In this document: piece by piece, positions 47,773 through 55,126 of the stretch
How the letters are laid out: each line of letters starts with the position of its first letter
How positions within the stretch are numbered: position 1 is the first letter of the stretch
Source of the DNA: Candidatus Curtissbacteria bacterium RIFCSPLOWO2_02_41_11
Lineage (GTDB): Bacteria; Patescibacteriota; Microgenomatia; Curtissbacterales; GWA2-41-24
Assembly: GCA_001775055.1 (NCBI GenBank)
Contig: MFBU01000002.1
Span: 1-56,486 of the forward strand
Direction: 5' to 3'
DNA length: 56,486 bases
Translations under genes and position numbers: made by a program
Notes under the pieces: model-generated
The model's database searches: none
The model's input: the letters and a program-made list of their open reading frames with translations, nothing else
Told to the model about the DNA's origin: nothing

Positions 47773-49287
47773 ATGTCAAAAACGCAAGTTTTAGAAAAAA
47801 TCAGCAAACAGCCTGCCTCGCCTGGCGGCGGTCAAGGCGGGCCAACCGCAATCGTTATTGCCGGTGCAACCGGCGATTTGGCGCGAAAAAGAATTTTTCC
47901 GGCGCTTTTTGAGCTTTTTACAAATAATCTTCTACCTCAAAAACTCAAAATAATCGCTGCCGCCAGAACCAAACATACCGACAAGAGTTTCAGAGAAGTT
48001 TTAAACGAAACACTTAGCCGTAAAAATGAAGAATTTTTAAAATTGATTGATTATTTATCGCTAGATGTTGCCCAAAATATTAATTTAGCAAATCTTTCAA
48101 AACATATTGAACAATTTGAAAAAATCACCAACTCCTGCACCCAGCGAATTTTCTACATGGCCATTGCACCAACAATCTTAGAAAAGGCGGTCGAAAATTT
48201 GGCAAGCAATAACTTACATCTTGGCTGTCCTATTCACCACCAACAAAATACCAAGTCAAGAATTATTATCGAAAAACCATATGGGACCGACTTAAAATCT
48301 GCCCAAAGCTTAGGCCAAAAACTGCTGCAATATTTTAACGAAGACCAAATTTATCGTATTGATCACTATCTTGGTAAAGAAACAGTCCAAAATATTTTTG
48401 CCTTTCGCTTTGGTAACGATATTTTTGAACCAATCTGGAACAAAGACTTTATCGACCATGTCCAAATCACCACTGCCGAAGGTATTGGGGTGGAAAAGCG
48501 CGGCGAGTTCTACGATAAAACCGGAGCCCTTCGGGATATTACCCAAAATCACCTCCTGCAACTTTTGACTCTGACTGCAATGGAGGAACCGGAAAAATTC
48601 GAAACTGAAAGTATCAGAAAAAAGAAATTGGAAATTCTTTCTTCAATCAAGGAGTTAACTTTCGACGAAATCCCCAAGTTTTCAGTTCGCGGCCAATACG
48701 AAGGCTATCTTGCCGAAGAAAAAATTGCTTCCAACTCCAAAACCGAAACTTATGCTTTAATCAAACTCTTTATCAAAAATCAAAGATGGCAGGGTATCCC
48801 TTTTTACTTGCGCACCGGTAAAAAACTGATGGGCAAAGTCACCTCAATTATTATCCAGTTTAAAGAATCAGGCCATAAGCTATATAAGAATTTTCAGGAT
48901 ACAATTCCCAATCACATAACCATCCAAATTCAGCCCAATGAAGGTATCGGTATCAGACTTGCTGCCAAAAAGCCAGGATTAACCACTCAACTGGAACCGG
49001 TTGATATGGAATTTTGTTACAAAACTTCTTTTGATACGCCACAACCGGATGCTTATGAAAGGTTAATTTTGGATGTTATTTTGGGCGATCAAAGTTTATT
49101 TATTTCCCAAGAAGAAGTCGAAGCTTCGTGGAAAATAATTGATCCTATCGAAGAAGTTTGGCAAAGCAGCAAATCAAAACTAACTCTTTATAAACCTGGT
49201 ACCTGGGGCCCCAGCCAAGCCGATGATTTAATAAAGGCTGACAGCCGACATTGGTTGGCTCCACTCTTAACCATCTGCAAAATCTGA
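47773..49287 (+). CDS. zwf: Glucose-6-phosphate 1-dehydrogenase
   Basis: 504 aa, typical length. NADP-binding GATGDLARKRIFPALF (residues 31-46), IIIEKPYGTDLKSAQ (~164-178), active-site YRIDHYLGKETVQN (~195-208) and C-terminal FYLRTGKKL. The first step of the oxidative pentose phosphate pathway. A short Gly-rich N-terminal extension precedes the Rossmann strand. Partner genes pgl and gnd are on the opposite strand immediately downstream. Confidence 0.97.
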   Translation: MSKTQVLEKISKQPASPGGGQGGPTAIVIAGATGDLARKRIFPALFELFTNNLLPQKLKIIAAARTKHTDKSFREVLNETLSRKNEEFLKLIDYLSLDVAQNINLANLSKHIEQFEKITNSCTQRIFYMAIAPTILEKAVENLASNNLHLGCPIHHQQNTKSRIIIEKPYGTDLKSAQSLGQKLLQYFNEDQIYRIDHYLGKETVQNIFAFRFGNDIFEPIWNKDFIDHVQITTAEGIGVEKRGEFYDKTGALRDITQNHLLQLLTLTAMEEPEKFETESIRKKKLEILSSIKELTFDEIPKFSVRGQYEGYLAEEKIASNSKTETYALIKLFIKNQRWQGIPFYLRTGKKLMGKVTSIIIQFKESGHKLYKNFQDTIPNHITIQIQPNEGIGIRLAAKKPGLTTQLEPVDMEFCYKTSFDTPQPDAYERLILDVILGDQSLFISQEEVEASWKIIDPIEEVWQSSKSKLTLYKPGTWGPSQADDLIKADSRHWLAPLLTICKI

Positions 49288-49308
49288 CATCCTAATTTAT
49301 CCAAATTT

Positions 49309-49341
49309 TTAATCCGAATTTTTTGCGAATATTCGGATTAA
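49309..49341. terminator. Hairpin between convergent zwf and gnd
   Basis: Perfect 10-bp inverted repeat TTAATCCGAA / TTCGGATTAA with a 13-nt loop, centred in the 86-nt gap between the two stop codons. No long T-run follows, so termination strength is uncertain. Confidence 0.5.
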
Positions 49342-49373
49342 TTAGAACAAATCCCATTCGGATGCATTCGCAT

Positions 49374-50330
49374 CTACTTCTTCTTCACTTCATGCCCGCC
49401 AAAAGCTTGCCGGAGCGCCGCTACTAATTTGGCAGCAAAAGTTGAGGAGACTTTCGAATCTTGTCTGGACTTAGCCCGATACATCAATGATTCCTCGATA
49501 ATTGGAACCGAAACTTTTTCTCTTTTGGCCTGCTCAACAGTCCATCTGCCCTCTCCCGATTCCTCAATATAGCCTTCAATTTGTGAAAGCTTAGGATCTT
49601 TTTCTAAAGCATCAATTGTCCGCTGCATCATAAAGCCGGAAACCAAAGTTCCCTTTTGGTAAAGTTTGGCAACTTTTAAAAGATCTAAATTATAAGGAGA
49701 TTTTTGCAAGAGCCCAAAGCCCTCTCCGACTGATTGCATGATGCCGTATTCAATACCGTTATGGACCATCTTGACAAAATGGCCGGCTCCGCCTTGGCCA
49801 AAATATTCATGGCCGCCATTGGGTTTTGAAAGTGAATCCAAAATCGGCTTAATATGATCATAAGCGGACTGATCTCCGCCCGCCATCAATGGATAGCCCT
49901 CGCGCGCTGCAATTACTCCTCCCGATACACCAATTCCTAAAAACTTGACAAACTTTTTTCTAAAATGCCTATACCTGCGCTCTGTATCCTCAAAAAATGC
50001 ATTGCCACCATCAATGATGACATCGCCTGACTCAACATACTTTTCGACCTCGTCCAAAATCTCTTCCGTTGCCTCACCAGCAGGCAACATCGACCAGATG
50101 ACCCGGGGTAAATCAAGCTGATTAACCAAATCTTTGACACTACTTGCCACTTTTAAATTTCCCGACCTCGTCTCGACTCGGTCGAGGACGGGTTGAATTT
50201 TGAATTTTGACTTAAGCTCTTCAACTTTGCTTGAAGAGCGATTCCAGACCACCACCTCATGATCTCCCTCAAGCAGCTTTATAACCATCCGACTTCCCAT
50301 CCGTCCTAAACCTATGAAACCAATTTTCAT
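49374..50330 (-). CDS. gnd: 6-phosphogluconate dehydrogenase, decarboxylating (short YqeC/GndA-like form) with an insertion
   Basis: 318 aa. Rossmann start MKIGFIGLGRMGSRM, WSMLPAGEATEEILDEV, substrate motif GIGVSGGVIAAREGYPLMAGG (~127-147 core GVSGG) and KMVHNGIEYGIMQSVGEGFG. It oxidises 6-phosphogluconate to ribulose-5-phosphate. Between the end of the second Rossmann strand/helix (VVWNRSSSKVEELKSK) and ASSVKDLVNQLDLPRVIW the family has about 4-5 residues; here there are about 20, partly encoded by a 32-nt palindrome. Start overlaps the broken upstream gene (ATGA). Confidence 0.95.
   Translation of the reverse strand: MKIGFIGLGRMGSRMVIKLLEGDHEVVVWNRSSSKVEELKSKFKIQPVLDRVETRSGNLKVASSVKDLVNQLDLPRVIWSMLPAGEATEEILDEVEKYVESGDVIIDGGNAFFEDTERRYRHFRKKFVKFLGIGVSGGVIAAREGYPLMAGGDQSAYDHIKPILDSLSKPNGGHEYFGQGGAGHFVKMVHNGIEYGIMQSVGEGFGLLQKSPYNLDLLKVAKLYQKGTLVSGFMMQRTIDALEKDPKLSQIEGYIEESGEGRWTVEQAKREKVSVPIIEESLMYRAKSRQDSKVSSTFAAKLVAALRQAFGGHEVKKK
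50161..50192. repeat. 32-nt imperfect palindrome inside gnd
   Basis: CCCGACCTCGTCTCGACTCG followed by GTCGAGGACGGG. Pairs CCCG/CGGG and CCTCG/CGAGG hold around single mismatches. It is followed by tandem TTGAATTTTGAATTTTGA words (50193-50211). Together they encode the extra residues of Gnd in frame. Confidence 0.65.
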
Positions 50331-50573
50331 TTGTTTTTCCTTATAAGAATTAATAAAGTCTTATAGCCAGCAAATGCTGCCCATAAGGACTCAAGTACCA
50401 AAAACGGCAAGCTATTGATCATAAATGCGTAATAGGCTAAAAAGCTTGCCCCCCCCCAGATTAACAATATTATAAAAAAGTGATTCTTGATTTAGCTTTT
50501 TTAGTAAATTCATTACAAATCCTAAGAGCAACAGAAATAAACCAAATACTCCAATAACAAAGTTAAAATCCAT
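50327..50573 (-). pseudogene. CBU_0592-like small membrane protein, frameshifted at a G9 tract
   Basis: Starts ATG 50573: MDFNFVIGVFGLFLLLLGFV, ...NQESLFYNIVNLGG; then a run of nine G (nine C on the plus strand at about 50449-50457) shifts the frame and a stop follows. Removing one G restores SFLAYYAFMINSLPFLVLES, then LWAAFAGYKTLLILIRKNK, with a TGA overlapping the gnd ATG. The restored 81-aa protein has the CBU_0592 pattern (two to three TM helices, YNIVNLGG, LESLWAAFAGY). It may be a real mutation, a phase-variable switch, transcript slippage or a sequencing error. Confidence 0.75.
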
Positions 50574-50592
50574 TTTTTAATTTTTATTTGTA

Positions 50593-50637
50593 TTTTTGAT
50601 TTTTGATATTTGATATTTGAATTAAATATCAATATCC
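50593..50637. repeat. AT-rich word repeat before pgl's stop region
   Basis: Tandem TTTTTGATTTTTGATATTTGATATTTGA words, with an inverted TCAAATATC/GATATTTGA arm. It fills the gap between the broken membrane gene and pgl and runs slightly into the pgl 3' end. Confidence 0.5.
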
Positions 50638-51293
50638 GTAATCAAATAAGATTTAGTGGTGGTTTTTTTAAAGAAAACCGCCGGATATTTACGCACATCC
50701 AAAAAACCATCTTCGAGTAATTTTTTTAAAACTTCTTTCTTCTCCTGACCGAAAGCCAAAATGATAAAGGCGTTAAAGCGACTCAAGGCTTTAAAAGTCA
50801 TCGTAATGCGTTTGGGAAATTCGTCACTAACCACCTGCGAAACCACATACTTGGGCGAATCGATTGCCAGGCTATTGGCAAAAATCCCCGCCGTGTGCAA
50901 GTCATTACCAATTCCCATAACGGCTACTTTCTTCTCATATTTGACAAAAAGTTCCCTCAGTCTTCTGTCGTAATCAAAAGCAGTCTCCTCAAATTGCAAC
51001 ATCGATAAGACTTTATGAAGTTCGATATTTTTCGCTTTCAAGAAATCCGCCAAACCGCTTCGCTCAATAATCAACTCATTGCTATTTTTATGACCAGATG
51101 GTCCAAAGCGTTCGTCAACCAGACAGGCTGCACCCGGCAAAATGTTACGAGGAACCACAAGCATCTGGTTGTAATTGGGCGATCTGCCGCCGGAAAGCGC
51201 CAAAAGTGTAGCCGAATCAACAAAAATCCTAAGGATTGAATTTGCCCGAAAATTGCCCAGAAGCGGATCTTTAACTTTGATAAGCTGAATCAT
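50622..51293 (-). CDS. pgl: 6-phosphogluconolactonase (DevB/NagB-like)
   Basis: 223 aa with the NagB/6PGL pattern: LLALSGGRSPNYNQML (residues ~31-46), CLVDERFGPSGHKNSNELII (~57-76) and GIGNDLHTAGIFANS (~127-141, where active 6PGLs have GxGxDGHTASLFP). The Asp-His pair in GNDLHTAG keeps the catalytic His. It hydrolyses 6-phosphogluconolactone between the Zwf and Gnd steps. Lies 33 nt after cysS. Confidence 0.88.
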   Translation of the reverse strand: MIQLIKVKDPLLGNFRANSILRIFVDSATLLALSGGRSPNYNQMLVVPRNILPGAACLVDERFGPSGHKNSNELIIERSGLADFLKAKNIELHKVLSMLQFEETAFDYDRRLRELFVKYEKKVAVMGIGNDLHTAGIFANSLAIDSPKYVVSQVVSDEFPKRITMTFKALSRFNAFIILAFGQEKKEVLKKLLEDGFLDVRKYPAVFFKKTTTKSYLITDIDI

Positions 51294-51326
51294 TCCGACC
51301 TCAGAAACATCACATTTTCTGATATA

Positions 51327-52673
51327 TCATATTTTGTGATGTTTTTTCTTAATGCTCCATTTCGGCCCCTCCGAGGTGTCCTCAACATAGACTCCCATCT
51401 CCTGCAATTGCTTGCGCAGCCTATCAGACTCTTCAAACTTCCCAAGTCTTCTTAAAGTCTCGCGTTTCTCGATTAACTCCCTTGCTTCTTTTGGCAATTG
51501 GGCTTTCTTGACTTTATCAAGTCCAAGACCCAAAACCTGATCCATCACAATTATTGATTGATGTTTGGCGCTAGTTGGATAATTACTTTTGACCATTGCC
51601 CACATGATTGATAGTGCTTTGGGCATATCAAGATCACTATTGACGGCTTTTTTAAAATCACCTTCAAACTCCGCGCAGCCGATTTTAGGTTCATCCCAAG
51701 TGCTGATTTGACCGCGAAGATTGTCAAGAGCATTTTGGCAAGCCGCAAGTGCTTTCCAGGTAAAATTAAGTTTAGACCTGTAATGGGCGGTTAAGAATAA
51801 ATATCGCAGAGCGAGCGGCTCAAAATTGCGCTTTTTGATATCCTCAAGTGTAAAAATATTGCTCAGGCTTTTGGCCATTTTTTCGCCTTCCACCAAAAGA
51901 TGTTCGCCCTCCAGCCAAAAGTTGACAAATTTCTTGCCGGTTGCTGCTTCACTTTGAGCAATTTCATTCTCATGATGAGGAAATAAAAGATCAACCCCGC
52001 CAGTATGAATATCAATTGTCCGACTCAAATACTTCATGCTCATTGCGCTACATTCAATATGCCAGCCCGGTCTGCCTTTGCCAAACGGGGCATCAAACTC
52101 CGGCTCGCCAGCATTTGACTTTTTCCAGAGCGCAAAATCACAAGGATTATCTTTTTCGTATAAATCGGCGGCGATTCTCGCTCCGACTTTGATTCTTTTC
52201 TTTAAGAGATTAGACAGCTTCCCATAATCTTTAAATTTGGAAATATCAAAATATACGCCATCTTCGGTTTTATAAGCAAAACCTTTCTTAAGAAGCACTT
52301 CAATGATTTGAATCATTGAAGTGATGTGTTCAGTCGCCCTCGGATACTCATCCGCTTTGATTATATTGAGCTTTTCCAAATCATCAAAAAAAGCCTTTTC
52401 ATATTTGGCTGCAATCTCCCTAAACTCTAGTCCCTGATTCCTAGACGCAGCTATGATTTTGTCGTCAATATCAGTGATATTCATCACATGCTTGACTTTA
52501 AAACCGTTAAAAATCAAAACCCGTTTTAAAATGTCCTCAAAAACAAAAGTCCGCCAGTTACCGATATGCACAAAGTCATAAACCGTCGGACCACAGGTAT
52601 AAAGCCCAACCGTTTTGCTAATGGGCCTGAACTCTTCGACTTTTTTAGAAAGGAAATTATACAGCTTAAGCAT
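51327..52673 (-). CDS. cysS: Cysteinyl-tRNA synthetase
   Basis: 448 aa class I synthetase. TCGPTVYDFVHIGNWRTFVF includes the zinc Cys and the HIGH-like HIGN; CSAMSMKYL and HHENEIAQSEA carry the other zinc ligands; KMSKS loop is EKMAKSLSN (around residue 267). C-terminal DALR-like helical domain, ending VYVEDTSEGPKWSIKKK. Start overlaps the fic stop by 8 nt. Confidence 0.97.
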   Translation of the reverse strand: MLKLYNFLSKKVEEFRPISKTVGLYTCGPTVYDFVHIGNWRTFVFEDILKRVLIFNGFKVKHVMNITDIDDKIIAASRNQGLEFREIAAKYEKAFFDDLEKLNIIKADEYPRATEHITSMIQIIEVLLKKGFAYKTEDGVYFDISKFKDYGKLSNLLKKRIKVGARIAADLYEKDNPCDFALWKKSNAGEPEFDAPFGKGRPGWHIECSAMSMKYLSRTIDIHTGGVDLLFPHHENEIAQSEAATGKKFVNFWLEGEHLLVEGEKMAKSLSNIFTLEDIKKRNFEPLALRYLFLTAHYRSKLNFTWKALAACQNALDNLRGQISTWDEPKIGCAEFEGDFKKAVNSDLDMPKALSIMWAMVKSNYPTSAKHQSIIVMDQVLGLGLDKVKKAQLPKEARELIEKRETLRRLGKFEESDRLRKQLQEMGVYVEDTSEGPKWSIKKKHHKI

Positions 52674-53376
52674 TTAAAAATTTTTCCAACTGTCCTCTTT
52701 TTTGACTAACTTCTGCCAATTTGTCAGTTAAAACGTAATATGGATCTCCCATAAGTTGTGACTCTACCTTTTTATAACTTGAAGTCAAAGCCTTTGTTAG
52801 AAATTGCTCAAATACTTGGGGATTGTCCTTTGCTTCTGAAACCGCATCAAGATAGCCATCACGCCCTTCAACACGCCAATCAGGCAGATAATAACCAAAT
52901 CTTCTTAAGGCAAAATGGATCAAACCTCTTGTCACTCGACCGTTACCGTCAAGAAACGGGTGGATATAAACCATCTCATGAATTTTCCGGCACAATCTCA
53001 CTACCTTAGCTACGTCTTTATGATCTGCGACTGTTTCTTGCCATAGAGCTGATATATCCACTCCAAGCTCTCGCATTAATCTGGGGACGAGGTGATGCTC
53101 CGGATACTCTAAATTCCCTTCGACAACAATAATATTGGTGTTTCGGTAGCTTCTGGTGGATTGACCTAATGGCCGAAATGCTTCCTCGTAAAGATCAGTA
53201 GCCAAAGAAGGCAGGCTAAATGTAACTTCTGGATCAGCTGCTTTCTTCTCCACTAAACTTTCTAAATTAAAAATTCCTTCCAGAGCCCTAACTTCATCGG
53301 GTGTTAAAGTTTCCCTTTCTTTCCAGACAGGGGAGGCTTCAGTCGCAAGATTCACCTCATGAGATAGATCAGCCAC
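52666..53376 (-). CDS. Fic-domain protein (probable AMP/NMP transferase)
   Basis: 236 aa, GTG start. Fic core HPFLDGNGRVTR (residues 139-150) with catalytic His139 and all canonical residues, preceded by the flap region with YPEHHLVPRLM. Fic enzymes transfer AMP or other phosphates to protein hydroxyls. I see no clear (S/T)xxxE(G/N) inhibitory helix motif in this protein. A 66-aa gene sits 4 nt upstream and cysS overlaps downstream, which suggests tight co-expression with a tRNA synthetase. Confidence 0.9.
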   Translation of the reverse strand: MADLSHEVNLATEASPVWKERETLTPDEVRALEGIFNLESLVEKKAADPEVTFSLPSLATDLYEEAFRPLGQSTRSYRNTNIIVVEGNLEYPEHHLVPRLMRELGVDISALWQETVADHKDVAKVVRLCRKIHEMVYIHPFLDGNGRVTRGLIHFALRRFGYYLPDWRVEGRDGYLDAVSEAKDNPQVFEQFLTKALTSSYKKVESQLMGDPYYVLTDKLAEVSQKRGQLEKFLNA

Positions 53377-53380
53377 AACT

Positions 53381-53581
53381 TTAGCGAGCCTTTCTCGCTC
53401 TGCGTCGCTTGATTTTTACTAGCTCTTCCCTAACAGCAACCTCAACAACTTGCGGATGCTCGATCACAAAGCTATCGACCACCACTTCATCAAGCTGTTG
53501 CTCCTCAATATCAGTTGCAAATTGCTGCGTAAGTTCTTCTGGAGTTCTCGGTTCGCCATGTCGTCTCGATTCTTTTGTCAT
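53381..53581 (-). CDS. Small protein upstream of fic (66 aa)
   Basis: ATG 53581 preferred (GTG 53602 possible). Acidic middle (DIEEQQLDEVVVDSF) and very basic C-terminus (KIKRRRARKAR). Located 4 nt before fic, where antitoxins of Fic systems (VbhA, AntF type) are found, but the inhibitory motif of those antitoxins is not visible. Function unknown; antitoxin is one option. Confidence 0.6.
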   Translation of the reverse strand: MTKESRRHGEPRTPEELTQQFATDIEEQQLDEVVVDSFVIEHPQVVEVAVREELVKIKRRRARKAR

Positions 53582-53626
53582 GATAACTACTGATTTTACC
53601 ACGTTACCGCCCTATAGTAAAGTCGG

Positions 53627-54028
53627 CTATTCTGCTCCGTAATTTTTAATTTCGGCGCGGGTTTTTTCAATAGCAGAAATCGGCATGTCTTTTTGTTGTT
53701 TTCCTAAAAGCTCCTCCTGCTTTTCTTTCTGCTCCCCTATTTGCGCTTGCTGCTGTTTTCTGGCCATTTCTTCTTTTTTACGCCGAGCGGCATGTTCCTC
53801 GTAAATTGCCTGGATTCTGGCACGAACCTCTTCTTGAGCTGCATCGCTAAACTTCTTGTCTTTATCCGAAAGCTTGGCCAAATCATCGGTTGTTGGGGTT
53901 TGCGCTTGTCCTTGACCAATTATCTGCGAAACTGCCACCTTACCGATTTTCTTTAACTCTCCTAAAAAAGTCGAGCCAACTTCTCCAGCCGTCTCGGCAA
54001 TATCAGAAACTGCAGACCCATCATCCAT
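53627..54028 (-). CDS. Hypothetical coiled-coil protein (133 aa)
   Basis: ATG start, intact frame. Residues 1-55 Gly/Ala/Ser-rich (GEVGSTFLGELKKIGKVA), residues 65-115 a highly charged Gln/Glu/Lys coiled coil (AARRKKEEMARKQQQAQIG), end with PISAIEKTRAEIKNYGAE. No TM. The conserved-looking ends suggest a lineage-specific family rather than noise. Upstream of the fic operon, downstream of recR. Confidence 0.62.
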   Translation of the reverse strand: MDDGSAVSDIAETAGEVGSTFLGELKKIGKVAVSQIIGQGQAQTPTTDDLAKLSDKDKKFSDAAQEEVRARIQAIYEEHAARRKKEEMARKQQQAQIGEQKEKQEELLGKQQKDMPISAIEKTRAEIKNYGAE

Positions 54029-54053
54029 ATAATTTAATTGTACAGGAAAAACC

Positions 54054-54113
54054 GACTAACGACTAAAGACTAATGACTAACGCAATTTGAAATTGGAAAT
54101 TTGAAATTTATTT
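54054..54113. repeat. Short-word repeats after recR
   Basis: GACTAACGACTAAAGACTAA and further TGACTAACG copies (54054-54082), followed by AATTTGAAATTGGAAATTTG (54084-54113). No gene fits here. Same style as the word repeats at 13455, 16705 and 50593, but different words. Confidence 0.55.
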
Positions 54114-54735
54114 AGTATTCTTTTCTTCCCTCAAGCGCCCGTCTGAGCGTGACCTCATCGGCGTACTCAATTTCCGCGCCAATCGGAATACCCCGGGCAA
54201 TCCGCGTAGTTTTAATTCCCAAAGGCTTAACCAATCTCTGAATATACATCGCCGTTGCCTCCCCTTCCATCGAAGGATTGGTTGCCAGAATCAGCTCTTT
54301 TAAGGCCAGACCTTGTTTCGGATTATCAGAATAGGATTTTTTTAATCTGGATAATAGCTCGTTTATTCGCAAATCCTCCGGGCCGATATTCTCAAGTGGT
54401 GCAATCACCCCATGCAAAACATGATAAAGTCCACTGTAACTTGCTGACTTTTCGATTGCCCAAACATCTAAAGGATCCTCAACCACGCAAATTATTGACT
54501 GGTCGCGATTCGGGTCCTCACAAACCTCACAAGGATCAACTTCCGTAATGTTTTGGCAAATGGAACAAATTTTAGTTTTGGTCTTTAAATCGCGCGCCGC
54601 CTCCGAAAGTTTTTGGGCTAAATTATCCGGCGCATGCAAAAGATAATAGGTTAAGCGCGCCGCCGTCTTTGGACCAATTCCCGGCAACGCCTCAAACGTC
54701 TCAATTAAATCGGAAACACTTTTAGGGACTCTCAC
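54112..54735 (-). CDS. recR: Recombination protein RecR
   Basis: 207 aa, probably GTG start. HhH start (ALPGIGPKTAARLTYYLL), C4 zinc finger CSICQNITEVDPCEVC (residues ~56-71), Toprim domain (SIICVVEDPLDVWAIEKS) and IPIGAEIEYADEVTL near the end. Works with RecF/RecO at gaps. Follows ybaB by ~40 nt, the classical ybaB-recR pair. Confidence 0.96.
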   Translation of the reverse strand: MRVPKSVSDLIETFEALPGIGPKTAARLTYYLLHAPDNLAQKLSEAARDLKTKTKICSICQNITEVDPCEVCEDPNRDQSIICVVEDPLDVWAIEKSASYSGLYHVLHGVIAPLENIGPEDLRINELLSRLKKSYSDNPKQGLALKELILATNPSMEGEATAMYIQRLVKPLGIKTTRIARGIPIGAEIEYADEVTLRRALEGRKEY

Positions 54736-54777
54736 TACTTAAGAAAGTATAACAAGCTTGAGAAAGGTTTTGAAGAT

Positions 54778-55071
54778 TTAACTTCCCCCACCGCCGAACA
54801 TGCCTTTGAGGCCTTCGAGTCCTACCATTCCCTGCATCTTCTTGGCCGCCTGCTTTTGGCTTTCTTTAACCGCTTCGTTTACGGCCTCGACAATATCCTC
54901 CTCATTTTTACCGTTTGTTTCAATGGAAATAAATCTTTGAGCCAAAGTCACCTTCACCCTGACTCCCCTTTTTTCAACCTCAACGGTTTCCTCATCCAAG
55001 GTCTTTTGAATGCGCATGGCCTCATCACGCATTTTCTTTAGTTCTTTTAATTGTTGAAGTTTATCAAACAT
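54778..55071 (-). CDS. YbaB/EbfC nucleoid-associated protein
   Basis: 97 aa from ATG 55071 (a TTG 11 codons upstream is less likely). Helical MFDKLQQLKELKKMRDEAMR, strand region GVRVKVTLAQRFISIETNG and a C-terminal Gly/Met tail (MFGGGGS). YbaB dimers bind DNA without much sequence preference. Paired with recR as in most bacteria. Confidence 0.9.
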   Translation of the reverse strand: MFDKLQQLKELKKMRDEAMRIQKTLDEETVEVEKRGVRVKVTLAQRFISIETNGKNEEDIVEAVNEAVKESQKQAAKKMQGMVGLEGLKGMFGGGGS

Positions 55072-55126
55072 CTTATTTTCAAATACTAAATTGTTCTTCT
55101 TCAAAAGTCAAACAAAAAAATCTATC

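Noticed and set aside
51365-51385. CCTCCGAGGTGTCC in cysS, sharing 12 nt with the prfA inverted repeat arm
   Set aside because: It encodes the normal CysRS C-terminal EDTSEG segment and lacks the second arm, so it is probably a chance match.
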